This document shows, one piece after another, positions 16,356-24,497 of a stretch of DNA of 35,330 nucleotides. The notes under the pieces were generated by a model, which saw nothing but the letters and a program-made list of their open reading frames with translations, was not told the DNA's origin and did not search any database. The stretch is from Spirochaetia bacterium (GTDB taxonomy: Bacteria; Spirochaetota; Spirochaetia; Treponematales; Breznakiellaceae). Where the stretch lies: positions 1 through 35,330 of the forward strand of contig BOAV01000018.1 of NCBI GenBank assembly GCA_026002045.1. Reading direction: 5' to 3'. Made by a program: the position numbers and the translations under genes. Position 1 is the stretch's first letter, and every line of letters starts with the position of its first letter.

Positions 16356-17549
16356 GTGAGAACCGGATTGAAAGGAAGCGATGTGGTCGTCGGGGATGTT
16401 TCCAAGTCCTTCGGTGATTTTAAGGTCTTAAACGAGGTGAGCCTTGGAATAAAAAAGGGCGAATTTTTCTCCCTTTTGGGCCCCTCAGGATGCGGCAAAA
16501 CCACCCTTCTGCGGATCATCGCAGGCTTTGAAAGCCCGGACTACGGGGTGGTCACCTTTGACGGCGTTGATGTGCTTCCCCTGCCCCCCAACCGGCGGCA
16601 GGCCAACACGGTCTTTCAGAATTACGCCCTTTTCCCCCATTTGACGGTCTTCGAAAACGTCGCCTTTCCCCTGCGGATCAAACACCTCCCCAAGGCTGAA
16701 ATTGCCCCCAAGGTGAACGAGTACCTCAAACTGGTACAATTGGAAGGCCACGCCCACAAAAAGCCGAACCAGCTTTCCGGGGGCCAGAAACAGCGGGTGG
16801 CTATCGCCCGGGCCCTGATCAACGAGCCCCGGGTGCTCCTGCTGGATGAACCCCTTTCCGCACTGGACGCCAAGCTCCGCCAGCACATGCTTATCGAACT
16901 GGACCAGATCCACGACAAGATCGGCATCACCTTTATCTACGTGACCCATGACCAGCAGGAGGCCCTTTCGGTCTCCGACCGGATCGCCGTGATGAACCAG
17001 GGGAATGTCCTGCAAGTGGGCACCCCCCACGAGATTTACGAAAGCCCCGCCACAGATTTTGTGGCCCGGTTCATCGGGGAGATCAACCTCTTTGATGCAA
17101 CGGTTACCAGGGTGGACAAAATCGATCAGCCTTTGCTCCCCGCCATTGCCCCCTCGGACAGCACCGAATACATGGCGGAACTGGTGATCCCCGAACTCGG
17201 ACGCATCAAGGTAACGACGGTGGACGAGGTGGAACCCGGTCAGAAAGTGGTCTTTACCGTCCGGCCTGAAAAAATCGTCATCTCCAAGGAAAAGCCCAGC
17301 ACCAAGCGGGCGGATATCAACTTTTTCCAGGGCACGGTGGACGAGCCCATCTATTCGGGATTCCAGACCAAGTTCTACGTCAAAATTACCCAGGCCGCTC
17401 CCGACAAAAATATGGATCAGAAGGTGCTTATCCGGGTGATCAAGCAGCACGCCAACTATTCCGATGAAGGGCCGGATATTGTCTGGAAGGACGATGTCTA
17501 CCTTTCCTGGAGCGCCAACGACGGCTATATTGTGGGTGTTAAAGAATGA
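16356..17549 (+). CDS. potA: Spermidine/putrescine ABC transporter ATP-binding protein PotA
   Basis: PotA is the ATPase that drives polyamine import through PotB and PotC. The 397-residue protein has Walker A GPSGCGKTT (about residues 48-56), Q-loop VFQNYALFPHLTV, signature LSGGQKQRVAIARAL, Walker B VLLLDEPLSALD and the switch histidine in YVTHDQQEA. A C-terminal regulatory domain follows (VRPEKIVI, about residues 303-310). The start is uncertain. GTG at 16356 has AGAGAGG two bases upstream, while GTG at 16383 has AGGAAG at good spacing and gives the more usual N-terminus. It is the first of four genes, and its stop overlaps the potB start (ATGA). Confidence 0.94.
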   Translation: MRTGLKGSDVVVGDVSKSFGDFKVLNEVSLGIKKGEFFSLLGPSGCGKTTLLRIIAGFESPDYGVVTFDGVDVLPLPPNRRQANTVFQNYALFPHLTVFENVAFPLRIKHLPKAEIAPKVNEYLKLVQLEGHAHKKPNQLSGGQKQRVAIARALINEPRVLLLDEPLSALDAKLRQHMLIELDQIHDKIGITFIYVTHDQQEALSVSDRIAVMNQGNVLQVGTPHEIYESPATDFVARFIGEINLFDATVTRVDKIDQPLLPAIAPSDSTEYMAELVIPELGRIKVTTVDEVEPGQKVVFTVRPEKIVISKEKPSTKRADINFFQGTVDEPIYSGFQTKFYVKITQAAPDKNMDQKVLIRVIKQHANYSDEGPDIVWKDDVYLSWSANDGYIVGVKE

Positions 17550-18415
17550 GCGCCGCAATCAAGCGGAACTACGGGCCGCTGTACTCATCCCCCATGGCGG
17601 TGTGGTTCACGATCTTCCTCCTGGCGCCCCTGCTCATCATCGTACTGTACAGTTTCCTTAAAAAAGAGCTCCACGGCGGGGTGGAATGGCAATTCTCCCT
17701 GAACGCCTACAAAAGCCTCTCAAACCCCAATTTCCTCCTCATCACCGGGAGGACGATCCTCACTTCCATCACAGCGACCATCATCACCATCCTGATAGCC
17801 CTCCCCTGCGGCTACTACATGGCCAAGAGCCGGAACCAGACCTCCCTGCTTTTATTGATCATCATCCCCTTCTGGACCAACTTCCTTATCCGGGTTTTTG
17901 CGTGGATGAACATTTTGGGGAACTCAGGCTTCCTCAACGAATTCCTGCTCCGCGCAGGGCTTATCAGCGACTATATCCACTTCCTCTACAACCAGAAGGT
18001 AGTGGTACTGGTGCTGGTCTACATGTATCTGCCCTACGCCATCCTCCCCCTCTTTTCCACTATTGATAAATTTGATTTTTCCCTGCTGGAAGCGGCCCGT
18101 GATCTGGGGGCCACCAAGCTCGGTTCCATGATCCACGTATTGCTGCCCAATATCCGCAGCGGTGTGTATACGGCGGTGCTGTTCACCTTTATCCCGATAT
18201 TTGGGGCTTATGCGGTGCCGCTGCTTGTCGGCGGCAAGGATTCCTACATGCTGGGAAATGTCATCGCCGACCAGATTACCAAGTCCCGGAACTGGCCCCT
18301 GGCATCGGCAATCTCCATGGTCCTGACCCTGGTAACCACCATTGGGGTCATGGTGATGATGAATCTCCAGAAAAAAGACGCCGGCCGAACCGTTGAAATG
18401 AAGAGGGGCAAATGA
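17546..18415 (+). CDS. potB: Spermidine/putrescine ABC transporter permease PotB
   Basis: The 289-residue inner membrane protein has about six hydrophobic segments. The conserved cytoplasmic EAA loop is EAARDLGATKLGSMIHVLLPNIRSG (about residues 183-207), which docks on PotA. The region after the first helix (FLKKELHGGVEWQFSLNAY) is typical of the PotB subunit. Its start overlaps the potA stop by four bases, and its end overlaps potC in the same way, so the three genes are translationally coupled. Confidence 0.93.
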   Translation: MSAAIKRNYGPLYSSPMAVWFTIFLLAPLLIIVLYSFLKKELHGGVEWQFSLNAYKSLSNPNFLLITGRTILTSITATIITILIALPCGYYMAKSRNQTSLLLLIIIPFWTNFLIRVFAWMNILGNSGFLNEFLLRAGLISDYIHFLYNQKVVVLVLVYMYLPYAILPLFSTIDKFDFSLLEAARDLGATKLGSMIHVLLPNIRSGVYTAVLFTFIPIFGAYAVPLLVGGKDSYMLGNVIADQITKSRNWPLASAISMVLTLVTTIGVMVMMNLQKKDAGRTVEMKRGK

Positions 18416-19287
18416 ACATCAAAGACATGGTCCGCAATACCATCACCTCCCTGAAGACAGGTTCCCATGCACAGGGGGAGGCCGCGCGCCACGCCCGGCG
18501 GGCCTACCGCAAACGGGAAGTTTCGTTTTCTCAGATCATTTTTATCGCCGCTATAGTGTTCCTCTTTTTGCCCCTCCTGGTGCTGGTGCTCTACTCCTTT
18601 AATGCCTCCAGGGGCATGGGCTGGACGGGCTTCTCCCTTGTCTGGTATAAAGAGCTCTTTTTCCATTCACGGGACCTCTGGCGGGCTTTCCGCAACAGCA
18701 TCCTTATCGCCGTCACTTCCGCCGGCACCGCCACGGTACTGGGAACCTTCGGGGCCATCGGGGTGAACTGGTACCGCTTCAAAATGCGGAACTACGTGCA
18801 GACCATCTCCTTTCTCCCCATGATCCTGCCGGAAATCATCATCGGCGTGTCCCTGTCGATTTTCTTTGCCGGGATCGGCATCAGGCTGGGGCTTATGACC
18901 ATCTTTATCGCCCATACCACCTTCAACCTCCCCTTCGTGTTCCTCATGGTTATGGCCCGGCTGGACGAGTTTGACTTTTCCATCATCGAGGCCGCCCGCG
19001 ACCTGGGGGCCAACGAGGCTCAGACATTACTCAAGGTGACGGTCCCCATCTGTATGCCCGGTATCGTCTCCGGCTTCCTCACCGCCATCACCATCTCCCT
19101 TGAGGATTTCGTCATCACCTACTTTCTCTCAGGTCCCGGTTCATCGACCCTGCCCCTGTACATCTACTCGGCCATCCGTTTCGGAGTATCCCCGGTTATC
19201 AACGCCCTTTCGGTGGTGATGATCCTGGGCACGGTACTGTTGACGTATCTATTGCGGAACTTCCTCAAGTATATCGCCGCAAAATAG
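18412..19287 (+). CDS. potC: Spermidine/putrescine ABC transporter permease PotC
   Basis: This 291-residue permease pairs with PotB. It has about six membrane helices and an EAA loop, EAARDLGANEAQTLLKVTVPICMPG. The sequence VLYSFNASRGMGWTGFSLVWYKELF, just after the first helix, is characteristic of PotC. It has an N-terminal tail of about 35 residues before the first helix, rich in histidine, arginine and alanine, longer than in E. coli PotC. An internal start is possible but none has a better binding site than the overlapping ATGA. Confidence 0.93.
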   Translation: MNIKDMVRNTITSLKTGSHAQGEAARHARRAYRKREVSFSQIIFIAAIVFLFLPLLVLVLYSFNASRGMGWTGFSLVWYKELFFHSRDLWRAFRNSILIAVTSAGTATVLGTFGAIGVNWYRFKMRNYVQTISFLPMILPEIIIGVSLSIFFAGIGIRLGLMTIFIAHTTFNLPFVFLMVMARLDEFDFSIIEAARDLGANEAQTLLKVTVPICMPGIVSGFLTAITISLEDFVITYFLSGPGSSTLPLYIYSAIRFGVSPVINALSVVMILGTVLLTYLLRNFLKYIAAK

Positions 19288-19328
19288 TCTACAGTTAATA
19301 TAACATCATGTTGTTCCAGGAGGAAAAA

Positions 19329-20387
19329 ATGAAAAATACATCTGCACTGGGGTTGTGTACCCTCTTGGCTGTCCTGTGTCTGTTCACCCTGCCGGGCTGC
19401 GGCGGGAAAACCGACCCAAACACGCTCTACCTTTACAACTGGACCTATTACACCCCGGACTCGGTAATCGAAAAGTTCGAAAAAGAATACGGCGTCACGG
19501 TGAATATTGATTTTGTTGATTCCAATGAGAGTATGTACGCGAAGATCAAGGCCGGGGGCACAGACTATGACATCGTGTTCCCCTCGGGAGACTATACCTT
19601 CATCATGATCAAGAAGAACATGCTGGAGAAAATCGATAAATCCAGGCTTTCGAACCTGCAAAATATCGATCCTGCGGTGCTGCAACGGGCAACCTACGAT
19701 CCCACTATGGAATATTCGGTGCCCTATTATTTCGGCGCGGCGGGTATTGCGGTAAATACCGCGCAGGTACCCAACTTTGAACGCAGTTGGTCCATTTTCG
19801 GCCGCAGCGACCTGAAAGACCGGATGACCATGCTGGACGATATGCGGGAAGTTCTGGGGGATGCCCTCACCTACCTGGGCTACAGCGTAAACACCAAAAA
19901 TCCCGCAGAAATCGAAGCGGCCAAAAATCTGGTCAACAATTCGTGGAAGCCCAACCTGGTCAAATTTGACGCCGAAGCCTTCGCCAGAGGTTATGCCGAT
20001 GGGGAATTCTGGGTAGTACAGGGCTATGCGGAGTCGGTTTATAAAGAAATTGCCGAAAAAGAGCAGCTCAAACGGGATACGGTCTTCTTCATCCCCCCCG
20101 AAGGCGGCCCCGCCTACATCGACAGTATGTGCATCCTCAAGGGCTCCAAACATGTTGATCTGGCCCACCAATTCATCGACTTTATCCACCGGCCCGAGAT
20201 CTACGCCGAATTTATCGATACCTTCGGCTTCCCCTCTACGGTCAACATCCCCGCCCGCGCCCTCAAAAAAGGCCCCTCCTGGTACACCGCAGAAGACCTG
20301 ACCCGTACAACCCTCAAGGATGACCTGGGTGAAGCCCTGGACATCTACAACGAGGCTTGGTTCGATTCGATAAAGGTGGGGAATTAA
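19329..20387 (+). CDS. potD: Spermidine/putrescine-binding lipoprotein PotD
   Basis: PotD captures polyamines outside the inner membrane and delivers them to PotBC. The 352-residue product has a lipoprotein signal (MKNTSALGLCTLLAVLCLF, then LPGCGG), so it is anchored by a lipid at the cysteine. The mature protein begins with the family pattern LYLYNWTYYTPDSVIEKFEKEYG and includes DYDIVFPSGDY. The ATG at 19329 is chosen because AGGAGG lies just before it; the frame is open seven codons further upstream. It follows potC by 41 bases and completes the operon. Confidence 0.93.
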   Translation: MKNTSALGLCTLLAVLCLFTLPGCGGKTDPNTLYLYNWTYYTPDSVIEKFEKEYGVTVNIDFVDSNESMYAKIKAGGTDYDIVFPSGDYTFIMIKKNMLEKIDKSRLSNLQNIDPAVLQRATYDPTMEYSVPYYFGAAGIAVNTAQVPNFERSWSIFGRSDLKDRMTMLDDMREVLGDALTYLGYSVNTKNPAEIEAAKNLVNNSWKPNLVKFDAEAFARGYADGEFWVVQGYAESVYKEIAEKEQLKRDTVFFIPPEGGPAYIDSMCILKGSKHVDLAHQFIDFIHRPEIYAEFIDTFGFPSTVNIPARALKKGPSWYTAEDLTRTTLKDDLGEALDIYNEAWFDSIKVGN

Positions 20388-20421
20388 ACATGATTACCAA
20401 TTTTACAGTAAAGGATAAGCC

Positions 20422-21474
20422 CTAATTACTAACTTTTATGTATTTTGTTTTTTTCCCCGCACCAATTTTGATAATAAAGCCTTCTTTCAGGAGTGAGGAG
20501 AGGCTGGCCTCCACCGTGGATGTGCTGATATCGGGAAAGCGGTCCAGGATATCCCTTTTTGAAAGCTGTACCAGGGTGCTTTCAAAGAGGGCCCGAACCC
20601 GATCCGGCTTTGACAGGCTGCGGTTAAAGGTCAGGCCCACCCTAAAGGAAAATTCCCGGTAGGCCTTCAATAATACCTCCAAAAAATGCTGTACAAAGGG
20701 AAGGCAGTCGTTTTCCCCCTCGTGCCAGCCGGTAGAACCGATTTCCAGGGCTTCGTAGTAGGTTTCCCTGGTCTGTTCGATGATCGTTTCCAGACTGATG
20801 TACTTTCCCACGAGGTAGCCCGAACGGTAAAGCAGCAGCAGGCAGAGGAGACGGCTCATCCTGCCGTTGCCGTCGGCGAAAGGATGGATACAGAGGAAGT
20901 CCAGGATAAACCGGGGGATGAGCAGCAGGGGATCGATTTTCCCCGCATCCAGCGCCCCGTTGAAGGCGGCGCAGAGTTCTTCAATGGCGATAGGGGTCTC
21001 AACAGCCGGTAGGGGCTTAAAGCGTACCCGTTCCCGGCCATCGATACTGACCTCGGCAATGATATTGTCCGCCGCCTTGTATTTCCCTCCCAACATGGAA
21101 GGGTTGAACTGATAGAGGTCCCGGTGCAGTTGGAGGATAATATTGGGCCGCAGGGGGATATGATCGTAACTTTCGTGGATCAGGGCCAGTACTTCCCGGT
21201 AGCCGGCGATTTCCTCCTCCGAACGGTTCCGGGGCTCAGTCTTCATGGCAACCAGGGCGGCAAGCCGCTCGTCTGATGTATTGATCCCTTCGATCCGGTT
21301 TGACGCACCGGTACTCTGTATCCGGGCTATTTCGAGTAATGTTACCAAAACGTCTTGACGAGCCTCTACAAACAGTTCCTGCTTCCCCTTGTACTCATGG
21401 ACAGCGGCAAGGAGGTTCATGATCTCATTGCAGGCAAGGGAGGAAGGTAAGTCTGAATAGTCAAAGTTTCTCAT
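20422..21474 (-). CDS. Fic family AMP-transferase-like protein with a C-terminal winged helix
   Basis: The 350-residue protein has the Fic active-site loop HPFADGNGRMSRLL (HxFx[D/E]GNGRxxR), so it should transfer AMP or a similar group to proteins. An inhibitory-helix motif, TGASNRIEGI, precedes the Fic domain, which places it in the class with the (S/T)xxxE(G/N) helix on the N-terminal side. The last 70 residues (SKRDILDRFPDISTSTVEASLSSLLKEGFI) look like a winged helix, so the protein may bind DNA. The frame is open to a TTG at 21537, but that falls on the likely -35 box; the ATG at 21474 is preferred. Three copies of one motif in the promoter suggest self-control. Confidence 0.9.
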   Translation of the reverse strand: MRNFDYSDLPSSLACNEIMNLLAAVHEYKGKQELFVEARQDVLVTLLEIARIQSTGASNRIEGINTSDERLAALVAMKTEPRNRSEEEIAGYREVLALIHESYDHIPLRPNIILQLHRDLYQFNPSMLGGKYKAADNIIAEVSIDGRERVRFKPLPAVETPIAIEELCAAFNGALDAGKIDPLLLIPRFILDFLCIHPFADGNGRMSRLLCLLLLYRSGYLVGKYISLETIIEQTRETYYEALEIGSTGWHEGENDCLPFVQHFLEVLLKAYREFSFRVGLTFNRSLSKPDRVRALFESTLVQLSKRDILDRFPDISTSTVEASLSSLLKEGFIIKIGAGKKTKYIKVSN

Positions 21475-21476
21475 TT

Positions 21477-21554
21477 GGTTCTGCCTGATTTTTCTTGGTT
21501 CTGCCCAATTATAGTATGAATTTAGGCAGTAAGGCAAGTAAATTGGGCAGAACC
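21477..21554 (-). promoter_or_regulatory. Fic gene promoter with three operator-like repeats
   Basis: On the minus strand TTGCCT (21532-21537) and TATAAT (21508-21513) are 18 bases apart. The motif GGTTCTGCC occurs at 21477-21485 and, extended to GGTTCTGCCCAATT, at 21497-21510. A perfect 14-base inverted copy lies at 21541-21554. One copy covers the start-point side of the -10 box and the inverted copy lies just upstream of the -35 box, the usual layout for a repressor that can bridge two sites. Confidence 0.6.
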
Positions 21555-21565
21555 GGGAACAAAAT

Positions 21566-22138
21566 CTAAGCTTGCATAGTCAATGCGGTATCCAGCCGGG
21601 ATCGGAATTCCCCCTCGCTTATCCCGTTCTTTAAATAATCGGTAATAAGCAGCCGGATAAGTTGGGGGAAAGCCTTCCAGTACCGCTCCGGCCAGGCCCC
21701 CAGTTCCTTCCGCAGGCCCTTCTCCTCGGCTTCGCCCATGGTTCCCGATGAATAGTCGACAAACTGTTTAATCATCGAAGAAAGGAGGTCCGCCGGGAGT
21801 TTGTCTTCCCGGCCGCCGGAATTGGAATCGGGGTCCGGTATCCAGGCATCGGTAAGCTGCTTAATCTGATCATCCTTCAGTTCCGGGGCTTCCTGTTTGA
21901 TGATCCGCACCGCATAATCAAGGACACTTTGCTTGAGGCCCTCAATGGTGCCTTCAATATTGAGATGGGATGTCATTTCCTTTGCCAGTTTTTTAGGGTC
22001 CGGCAGATTCCGGGCGCCGCCAAACATGGTAAGTTCCCGCCGCCGCCTGACCACCGCGGCGGCCACCGCCTCTATGGCCGCCTCATCGCAGCGGTTCAGT
22101 ATATAGTCCATTACCCGGACCAGTTCAGGGTCTGCCAT
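21566..22138 (-). CDS. Hypothetical protein, mostly helical
   Basis: The 190-residue protein is soluble and rich in charged residues. It has no signal peptide and no motif I recognise. The N-terminus (MADPELVRVMDYILNRCDEA) is probably helical, and the rest looks like helices separated by an acidic loop (PDPDSNSGGREDK, about residues 100-112). A TATGAT box lies six bases before the ATG, with TTGCGG 17 bases further upstream and no Shine-Dalgarno sequence, so the transcript is probably leaderless. It lies upstream of the Fic gene on the same strand, but the Fic gene has its own promoter. Confidence 0.7.
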   Translation of the reverse strand: MADPELVRVMDYILNRCDEAAIEAVAAAVVRRRRELTMFGGARNLPDPKKLAKEMTSHLNIEGTIEGLKQSVLDYAVRIIKQEAPELKDDQIKQLTDAWIPDPDSNSGGREDKLPADLLSSMIKQFVDYSSGTMGEAEEKGLRKELGAWPERYWKAFPQLIRLLITDYLKNGISEGEFRSRLDTALTMQA

Positions 22139-22144
22139 TAGAAG

Positions 22145-22173
22145 ATCATAGCCCCAAACCGGGGGGCCCGCAA
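22145..22173 (-). promoter_or_regulatory. Promoter of the 190-residue hypothetical gene, probably leaderless
   Basis: On the minus strand TTGCGG (22168-22173), 17 bases, TATGAT (22145-22150), then six bases to the ATG at 22138. The -35 match is weak (three of six). Confidence 0.45.
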
Positions 22174-22176
22174 TGG

Positions 22177-22207
22177 GGACAGAGCTTAAGGGACAGAGCT
22201 CTGTCCC
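22177..22207. repeat. GGGACAGAGCT direct repeat and 18-base palindrome
   Basis: GGGACAGAGCT occurs at 22177-22187 and again at 22190-22200. With the following CTGTCCC the second copy forms the perfect palindrome 22190-22207. It sits between two divergent genes and could be an operator or a dispersed repeat. Confidence 0.5.
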
Positions 22208-22248
22208 TGAGCTTCAATTTTCCGACGCTTTCCGGCATACTGTTTTCA

Positions 22249-23070
22249 ATGAAGTTGACTATTCTTGGTTCCGGTACCTCCCACGGCGTTCCTGTAGTGG
22301 GCTGCGACTGCCCGGTCTGCCATTCCGAAGATCCACGGAACAAACGGATGCGGGCCTCACTCTATATTGAAGGGGCTCGGGGAGAAAAGGCCATTATCGA
22401 CACCGGGCCGGAATTCCGCCTCCAGGCAATTCGGGCGGGGATTAAAAAACTGGACGGAATCTTTCTGACCCATGCCCATGCGGATCATGTCCACGGCCTG
22501 GATGATGTGCGCCCCCTGAGCCGGGAAACACCTCTTCCGGTTTACGGAAATGATGAAACCATCAGCGAAATGAAGGAACGGTTCTCCTATGTGTTCAAAG
22601 AAACCCAGCGCGGTGGCGGAAAGCCTCGGGTCATTCCCACGGTAGCCTTCGAACCGGTGGTCCTTGGGGAGTTAACCTTTACCCCAATACCGGTAAAACA
22701 CGGGATGCTGAACATTTTAGGCTGGAAAATTGAAGAAAAGACGATGGATATCATGGCGGTGACGGCCGGCGCCGCAGTCTACCTCACCGATACCAGCGAA
22801 ATCCCCGCCGCTTCCCGGAAAATCATCGGCAAACCGGCAATTTTGATCATCGGGGCGCTACGGATACGGCCCCACGAGACCCATTTTTCTTTTACGCAGG
22901 CCCTGAACGCCGCCCTGGAAATCGGGGCCGAAAAAGTCTGGCTAACCCACATCTGCCACGACCTTCTTCATGGGGAAATAATCGAATATTGCCGGAATTT
23001 TATGAAAGAACGAAGCCTCACAGGGATTTCTGCGGAACCATCATTTGACGGCCTGGAGATCATCCTGTAA
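22249..23070 (+). CDS. MBL-fold metal hydrolase, PhnP-like
   Basis: The 273-residue protein has the metallo-beta-lactamase fold. It begins LTILGSGTSHGVPVVGCDCPVC, the typical PhnP-type opening with a cysteine pair. The metal site THAHADHVHGLDD (HxHxDH, about residues 74-86) and later histidines in VKHGML and LTHICHDLLHGE complete the set. PhnP proteins are phosphodiesterases acting on cyclic or alkyl phosphodiesters. No phosphonate genes are nearby, so a more general phosphodiesterase role is likely. A CATACT box ends seven bases before the ATG and there is no Shine-Dalgarno sequence. It converges on rpmB with a nine-base gap. Confidence 0.85.
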   Translation: MKLTILGSGTSHGVPVVGCDCPVCHSEDPRNKRMRASLYIEGARGEKAIIDTGPEFRLQAIRAGIKKLDGIFLTHAHADHVHGLDDVRPLSRETPLPVYGNDETISEMKERFSYVFKETQRGGGKPRVIPTVAFEPVVLGELTFTPIPVKHGMLNILGWKIEEKTMDIMAVTAGAAVYLTDTSEIPAASRKIIGKPAILIIGALRIRPHETHFSFTQALNAALEIGAEKVWLTHICHDLLHGEIIEYCRNFMKERSLTGISAEPSFDGLEIIL

Positions 23071-23079
23071 AAATCGTTA

Positions 23080-23271
23080 TCAGACTTTTTTGGTGACGAA
23101 GTCGCTCTTGAGGCAGCGGGCGCAGATCTTCAGGGTAAGGGTGGTACCCCCGATTTCGGTCTTTACCTTTACGAGGTTAGGCTTCCAGGTCCGGCGGGTA
23201 TGATTCTTGGCATGGCTTACCTTATTACCGGTTATCGTATGTTTTCCGCAGATATCGCAGGTCCGTGACAT
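23080..23271 (-). CDS. rpmB: Ribosomal protein bL28
   Basis: The 63-residue protein is a bL28 of the large ribosomal subunit. It begins MSRTCDICGKHTITGNKVSHAKNHTRRTWKPNL, the usual family start. It has two C-x2-C pairs (CDIC at residues 5-8 and CARC near 52-55), so it is the zinc-binding form. The binding site AAGGAAGGA lies just upstream. It appears to be a single gene facing the PhnP-like gene. Confidence 0.96.
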   Translation of the reverse strand: MSRTCDICGKHTITGNKVSHAKNHTRRTWKPNLVKVKTEIGGTTLTLKICARCLKSDFVTKKV

Positions 23272-23396
23272 ATAATCCTTCCTTATCAGCTAGTAGAGTT
23301 TATAAGATTATCAAAAAGGGAAAAAAATGTAAAGCCCCTATAGAACCTTCCGCCGAGGCCTGCTCCCTACGGGGAGCTTGGGCCGAGGTTCCCTTT

Positions 23397-24497
23397 TTAC
23401 GGATAACGGCGCTTGAAGCCTCCCACACGGGCGGAGGCAGTGACGCTGAGGGGCGACTTCTCGCCCCGGACCAGGTACTGATAGCCGATACCGGCGATCA
23501 TGGCCCCGTTATCGCCGCAGAGATCCAGGGGTGGAAAGATACAGCGGAGGTCCCGCTGTTCGGCAAGCCGGGCGCGGAGGTATGAATTGGCGGCCACCCC
23601 GCCCCCGGCGACAATGGTCTTAAGCCCCGTGTCCTCAGCGGCCCGGAAGAGGCTGCGGAGAAGGATTTCTACTGCAGTTTTCTGAAAAGAAGCGGCAATG
23701 TCAGCCCCTTCGCACCGGGCAATATCCGCAGAACCAGCCGTGGAGTTTGGCTGCGCCAGCTTGCCTTTTACCCTGAACTGTTCCAATTGATTGATCACCG
23801 CCGTTTTCAGCCCCGAATAGGAAAAGTCGTAATGATGTTCTCCCTTATCCAGCTTGGGCATGGGGAAACGAAAGGCTTCGCTGTTCCCGGATTGGGCGAG
23901 CTTGTCGATTACCGCCCCGCCGGGATAGCCAAAGCCGTAATGTTTGGAAACCTTGTCGAAGGCCTCACCCACGGCATCGTCAATGGTGGTCCCCAGCACC
24001 GTAATATCATCAAAATTATCCACACGGCAGATAATGCTGTGCCCCCCGGAAATGAGGAGCCCCAAAAAAGGATAGGGGACCTCCGCTCTATCCGCAGGGA
24101 CAGGGCTTGCAGGTTCCGGGTTATCGCTGAGCAGCCGGGAGGCGTAGAGATGGGCCAGCATGTGGTTTACCGCGATAAAAGGGAGGCCCCGGGCCCAGGC
24201 AAAAGCCTTGGCAAAGCTCAGGCCCACCAGCAGGGAACCGAGAAGCCCCGGATGGGCCGTAGCGGCAACCCCATCGACCCCCTCGGGACCGAGACCCGCC
24301 TTGTCCAGGGCTTCCTTTACCACCCCGTATATCCACTCGGTGTGCTTACGGCTGGCGATTTCAGGGACTACCCCATTATACATGGCATGAAAGGGAATCT
24401 GGGTGGCAACCACGCTGGACAAAATCCGCTGTCCGTCTTCCACCACCGCCGCCGCGCATTCATCACAGGAGGATTCAATCCCAAGAATCTTCATCAT
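23397..24497 (-). CDS. tsaD: tRNA threonylcarbamoyladenosine transferase subunit TsaD
   Basis: TsaD transfers the threonylcarbamoyl group onto A37 of tRNAs that read ANN codons. The protein is about 366 residues. It shows the family start KILGIESSCDEC, the metal-binding HMLAHLYAS (H-x3-H), LLISGGHS, GTTIDDAVGEAFDKVSK and, near the end, VAGGGVAANSYLR and FPPLDLCGDNGAMIA. It starts inside the end of the upstream deacetylase-like gene, overlapping by about 20 bases, so the two are coupled. Two ATGs (24497 and 24494) are adjacent; the second is better spaced from GGGG. A YciO/TsaC-like gene lies 2 kb away but is not linked in an operon. Confidence 0.95.
   Translation of the reverse strand: MMKILGIESSCDECAAAVVEDGQRILSSVVATQIPFHAMYNGVVPEIASRKHTEWIYGVVKEALDKAGLGPEGVDGVAATAHPGLLGSLLVGLSFAKAFAWARGLPFIAVNHMLAHLYASRLLSDNPEPASPVPADRAEVPYPFLGLLISGGHSIICRVDNFDDITVLGTTIDDAVGEAFDKVSKHYGFGYPGGAVIDKLAQSGNSEAFRFPMPKLDKGEHHYDFSYSGLKTAVINQLEQFRVKGKLAQPNSTAGSADIARCEGADIAASFQKTAVEILLRSLFRAAEDTGLKTIVAGGGVAANSYLRARLAEQRDLRCIFPPLDLCGDNGAMIAGIGYQYLVRGEKSPLSVTASARVGGFKRRYP

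Noticed and set aside
16485..17558. A 357-codon open frame opposite potA
   Set aside because: It is a shadow of the ATPase gene, dominated by the complement of its codon bias.
19164..20189. A 341-codon open frame opposite potC and potD
   Set aside because: It crosses two real genes on the other strand and has no start signal or motif.
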